Positions 62,251 to 64,000 of a stretch of 64,000 bases of DNA are shown one piece after another; within the stretch, counting starts at the first letter, position 1; every line of letters starts with the position of its first letter. Made by a program: the position numbers and the translations under genes. The notes under the pieces are model-generated. The model did no database searches and was not told the DNA's origin. It was given only the letters and a program-made list of their open reading frames with translations. The DNA comes from an uncultured Desulfobacter sp. (GTDB lineage Bacteria > Desulfobacterota > Desulfobacteria > Desulfobacterales > Desulfobacteraceae): assembly GCF_963664415.1 (NCBI RefSeq), contig NZ_OY761444.1, forward strand, positions 83,743 through 147,742, written 5' to 3'.

Positions 62251-62826
62251 ATGGCAAAATCCAAGGACCCATTTGCCGAACTATCCATGTTTGATTTAAG
62301 GGGCAAACAATCGGTCAGAGCGACTTTTAAGCTCTCCCAGAAAGCCATTGATGCCATCGGCCTTGTGGCCGTTCACATGGGCATCAAACAAAAATCTTTA
62401 TTTGATCACATCATTGAAGACCATGCAGCCTTGGATCAATTGGCACAAACCATCCGCATACGCAAATTTAAACAGCTGGACCGAAAGCAAAAAACCTTTG
62501 TACTCAGTCGTAAAACCATTGAAGCATTGACGGCCATATCCGAAACTTATAGTATGCCCCGGGATGCGCTTGTTGAGTATTCCATCAAAAAACTGGAATC
62601 CGTTATCCAGTCTGAAAAAATCAAGCATGAAGAACGAAAAAAACTGGCCGGAAATTTGGAAAGCCGTTTCAACGACATTCTTTCACTTTACCGGAAATCA
62701 GCGATGACTTTAGGCGAAGACGATCCCTTTTGTAGGCATCTTGAAAAACTAATAGATCAAATGAAACGAACTGCAGAGGACGTGGATGCGTTCCTTGAAA
62801 AAAGCAAAATACTTGAAGATTTTTAG
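62251..62826 (+). CDS. Tandem ribbon-helix-helix-like protein, unknown function
   Basis: 191 residues behind AAAGGAGAACAT-ATG, an excellent ribosome site. Two similar units are visible: SVRATFKLSQKAIDAIGLVA then MGIKQKSLFDHIIED (residues about 20-60), and KTFVLSRKTIEALTAISETY then SMPRDALVEYSIKKLES (about 78-118). Each has a short strand and two helices, like MetJ/Arc repressors. A charged helical tail follows. A single-chain DNA-binding pseudo-dimer is a reasonable guess, not proven. It precedes the ABC transporter gene by 9 bases and may regulate it. Confidence 0.55.
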   Translation: MAKSKDPFAELSMFDLRGKQSVRATFKLSQKAIDAIGLVAVHMGIKQKSLFDHIIEDHAALDQLAQTIRIRKFKQLDRKQKTFVLSRKTIEALTAISETYSMPRDALVEYSIKKLESVIQSEKIKHEERKKLAGNLESRFNDILSLYRKSAMTLGEDDPFCRHLEKLIDQMKRTAEDVDAFLEKSKILEDF

Positions 62827-62835
62827 GAGAAAACG

Positions 62836-63780
62836 TTGATTGATGTTCAGAATCTGACCAAGTATTACGGTGATTTCTGTGCGGTTGACAACATCAGCCT
62901 CACCATTGAACCCGGCCGGATACTTGGTCTTCTCGGCCCCAACGGGGCAGGCAAAACAACCACATTAAGGATGCTCACCGGTTTTTTCCCCCCCACATCC
63001 GGCACCATCAGGATTAATGACCTTAAAATGCCGGAAGACACCCTGAAAATTAAATCCATGATCGGATATCTGCCCGAATCCGCGCCGCTATACCACAATA
63101 TGCTGGTGTATGATTACCTGGATTATGTGGCACGGCTCAAAGGCATGGATGATCCCAAGCGTAAACTGTCCCGGTTTAAGGAACTGGCCAGGCTGTGCGG
63201 ACTCTCCGATATCATGGCCAAGCCCATCGGCAACCTGTCCAAGGGGTTGCGCCAGCGGGTGGGGATAGCCCATGCCATGATGTCCGACCCGGATATTTTG
63301 ATCCTTGACGAGCCCACCTCGGGGCTTGACCCCAACCAGATCGCAGAAATCCGTGACATCATCAAAGGTATTGGCAGGGAAAAGACCATTATCTTTTCCA
63401 CCCACATCCTTTCCGAGGCCGAAGCCACCTGCGACAGAATCGCCATCATCAACAAGGGCAAAAAAGTGGCGGATGCCGGCACCGAGCAGTTAAAACAAAA
63501 TGCCCGGCACCGCAGTGTGGTCCGCTTAACGCTGCAAAATGCAGAGATAACGGCGGCCCTTGACTATCTTAAGGCCTTTGATGCAAATCTTGACATTACT
63601 GTCGCGGATACCCCGGCCAGTGAAGGCATAAGTTTTGAGCTATGCTGCAAGGAAGATAGAGACATCCGCCAGGACCTTTACCTGTCCATTAAAAAGACCG
63701 ACTGGATTATCACCGAGCTTGCACGACAATCCTTAGCCCTTGAGGAAATATTCCACGAACTGACACGGGAGGGCGCTTAA
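62836..63780 (+). CDS. ABC transporter ATP-binding protein (GldA-like)
   Basis: 314 residues from a TTG start with AGGAGA five to six bases upstream; the next in-frame ATG would lose the Walker A. Walker A LLGPNGAGKTTTLRML, Q-loop YLPESAPLYHNM, signature LSKGLRQRVGIAHAMM and Walker B ILILDEPTSGLDPNQI with the H-loop TIIFSTHILSEAEA. The C-terminal ~75 residues match exporters of the CcmA/GldA group. Its partner permease begins 4 bases downstream. The cargo is unknown; gliding-motility-like ABC pairs act in envelope processes. Confidence 0.9.
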   Translation: MIDVQNLTKYYGDFCAVDNISLTIEPGRILGLLGPNGAGKTTTLRMLTGFFPPTSGTIRINDLKMPEDTLKIKSMIGYLPESAPLYHNMLVYDYLDYVARLKGMDDPKRKLSRFKELARLCGLSDIMAKPIGNLSKGLRQRVGIAHAMMSDPDILILDEPTSGLDPNQIAEIRDIIKGIGREKTIIFSTHILSEAEATCDRIAIINKGKKVADAGTEQLKQNARHRSVVRLTLQNAEITAALDYLKAFDANLDITVADTPASEGISFELCCKEDRDIRQDLYLSIKKTDWIITELARQSLALEEIFHELTREGA

Positions 63781-63783
63781 CTC

Positions 63784-64000
63784 ATGACACCGATCAAAAC
63801 CATCGCCTTAAAGGAATTTAAGGACTATTTTATTTCACCCATTGCTTATATTGTGATCTCCCTTTTTCTCGTTGTAACGGGATGGTTTTTCTTTTCCACC
63901 TTTTTTATATACGGACGGGCCGATCTAAGGGATTTTTTCGCCCTTTTGCCAATCACCTTTTCCTTTTTTATTCCGGCCGTGACGATGCGCATGTTTGCCG
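63784..64000 (+). CDS. ABC-2-type permease (GldF-like), N-terminal part
   Basis: Open to the window edge: 72 codons starting ATG 63784. TIALKEFKDYFISPIAYIVI is the typical amphipathic start and first helix of ABC-2 permeases of this group (KEF..YF.SP.AYIV), followed by LFLVVTGWFFFSTFFIYGRA and the second hydrophobic stretch. It is the membrane partner of the preceding ATPase. Confidence 0.85.
   Translation, partial: MTPIKTIALKEFKDYFISPIAYIVISLFLVVTGWFFFSTFFIYGRADLRDFFALLPITFSFFIPAVTMRMFA

Overview
The window reads as a chromosomal segment of an anaerobic, selenocysteine-using deltaproteobacterium, most likely a sulfate reducer of the Desulfobacteraceae type. This is inferred from an in-frame UGA selenoprotein with a SECIS-like hairpin, an exosortase/PEP-CTERM surface system, and the gene families present. 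No rRNA, tRNA or CRISPR array was seen.

Layout. 0-5.2 kb: the end of an unrecognised gene, a perfect bidirectional terminator, a HesB/IscA-like selenoprotein that ordinary gene calling truncates, a U32-peptidase-like protein overlapping galE, and a HEAT-repeat/receiver protein. 5.5-12.0 kb (+ strand): a degenerate kinase-like ATPase domain, a membrane coiled-coil protein with a RelE-like tail, an ExeA-type ATPase fused to an OmpA domain, a CPBP membrane protease, a WbpP/TviC-type epimerase and a TIGR03790-type secreted protein. 12.1-17.3 kb (- strand): two glycosyltransferases, a nucleotidyltransferase and a secreted glycoside-hydrolase-like protein. 17.3-25.7 kb: a mobile-element graveyard (IS200/IS605, IS1634-like, an IS5-family element with a canonical slippery heptamer, an unidentified decayed ORF, an ISAzo13-type element whose first ORF carries a DruA-like DUF4338 domain, an IS1-like remnant and an ISNCY-like fragment) with one O-antigen-ligase/polymerase gene inside it. 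25.7-48.5 kb (- strand): one long exopolysaccharide and exosortase region, broken by an apparently intact IS1-like element. It holds a flippase, a ferredoxin/FrhB protein, a pyruvyl transferase, glycosyltransferases, a phosphatase-like protein, an acyltransferase, FemAB, XrtA, EpsI, a deacetylase, an outer-membrane barrel, a Wza-like exporter, an initiating glycosyltransferase, a tyrosine kinase, a chain-length protein and a UDP-HexNAc dehydrogenase. 48.8-55.9 kb: a decayed AAA/PD-(D/E)XK gene, a patatin/cNMP-binding fusion, a glycosyltransferase plus hexapeptide acetyltransferase, and a PEP-CTERM substrate with a candidate sigma-54 promoter. 56.5-64 kb: a decayed IS1-like copy, the TPR lipoprotein PrsT, a PEP-CTERM-associated acyltransferase, a broken DUF218 gene, a HAD-like protein, a tandem ribbon-helix-helix-like protein and the start of a Gld-type ABC exporter.

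How it works together (inference from families). WbpP-like epimerase and TviB/WbpA-like dehydrogenase would supply UDP-GalNAc(A). The initiating transferase, the glycosyltransferases, flippase and polymerase would build a lipid-linked polymer. Wzz, kinase, Wza and barrel would set its length and export it. XrtA and EpsI would process PEP-CTERM proteins such as the one at 54.9 kb. Parts of the canonical XrtA locus (ATPase, CPBP protease, PrsT, acyltransferase) lie far from the core. No PrsK/PrsR regulator pair was seen in the window.
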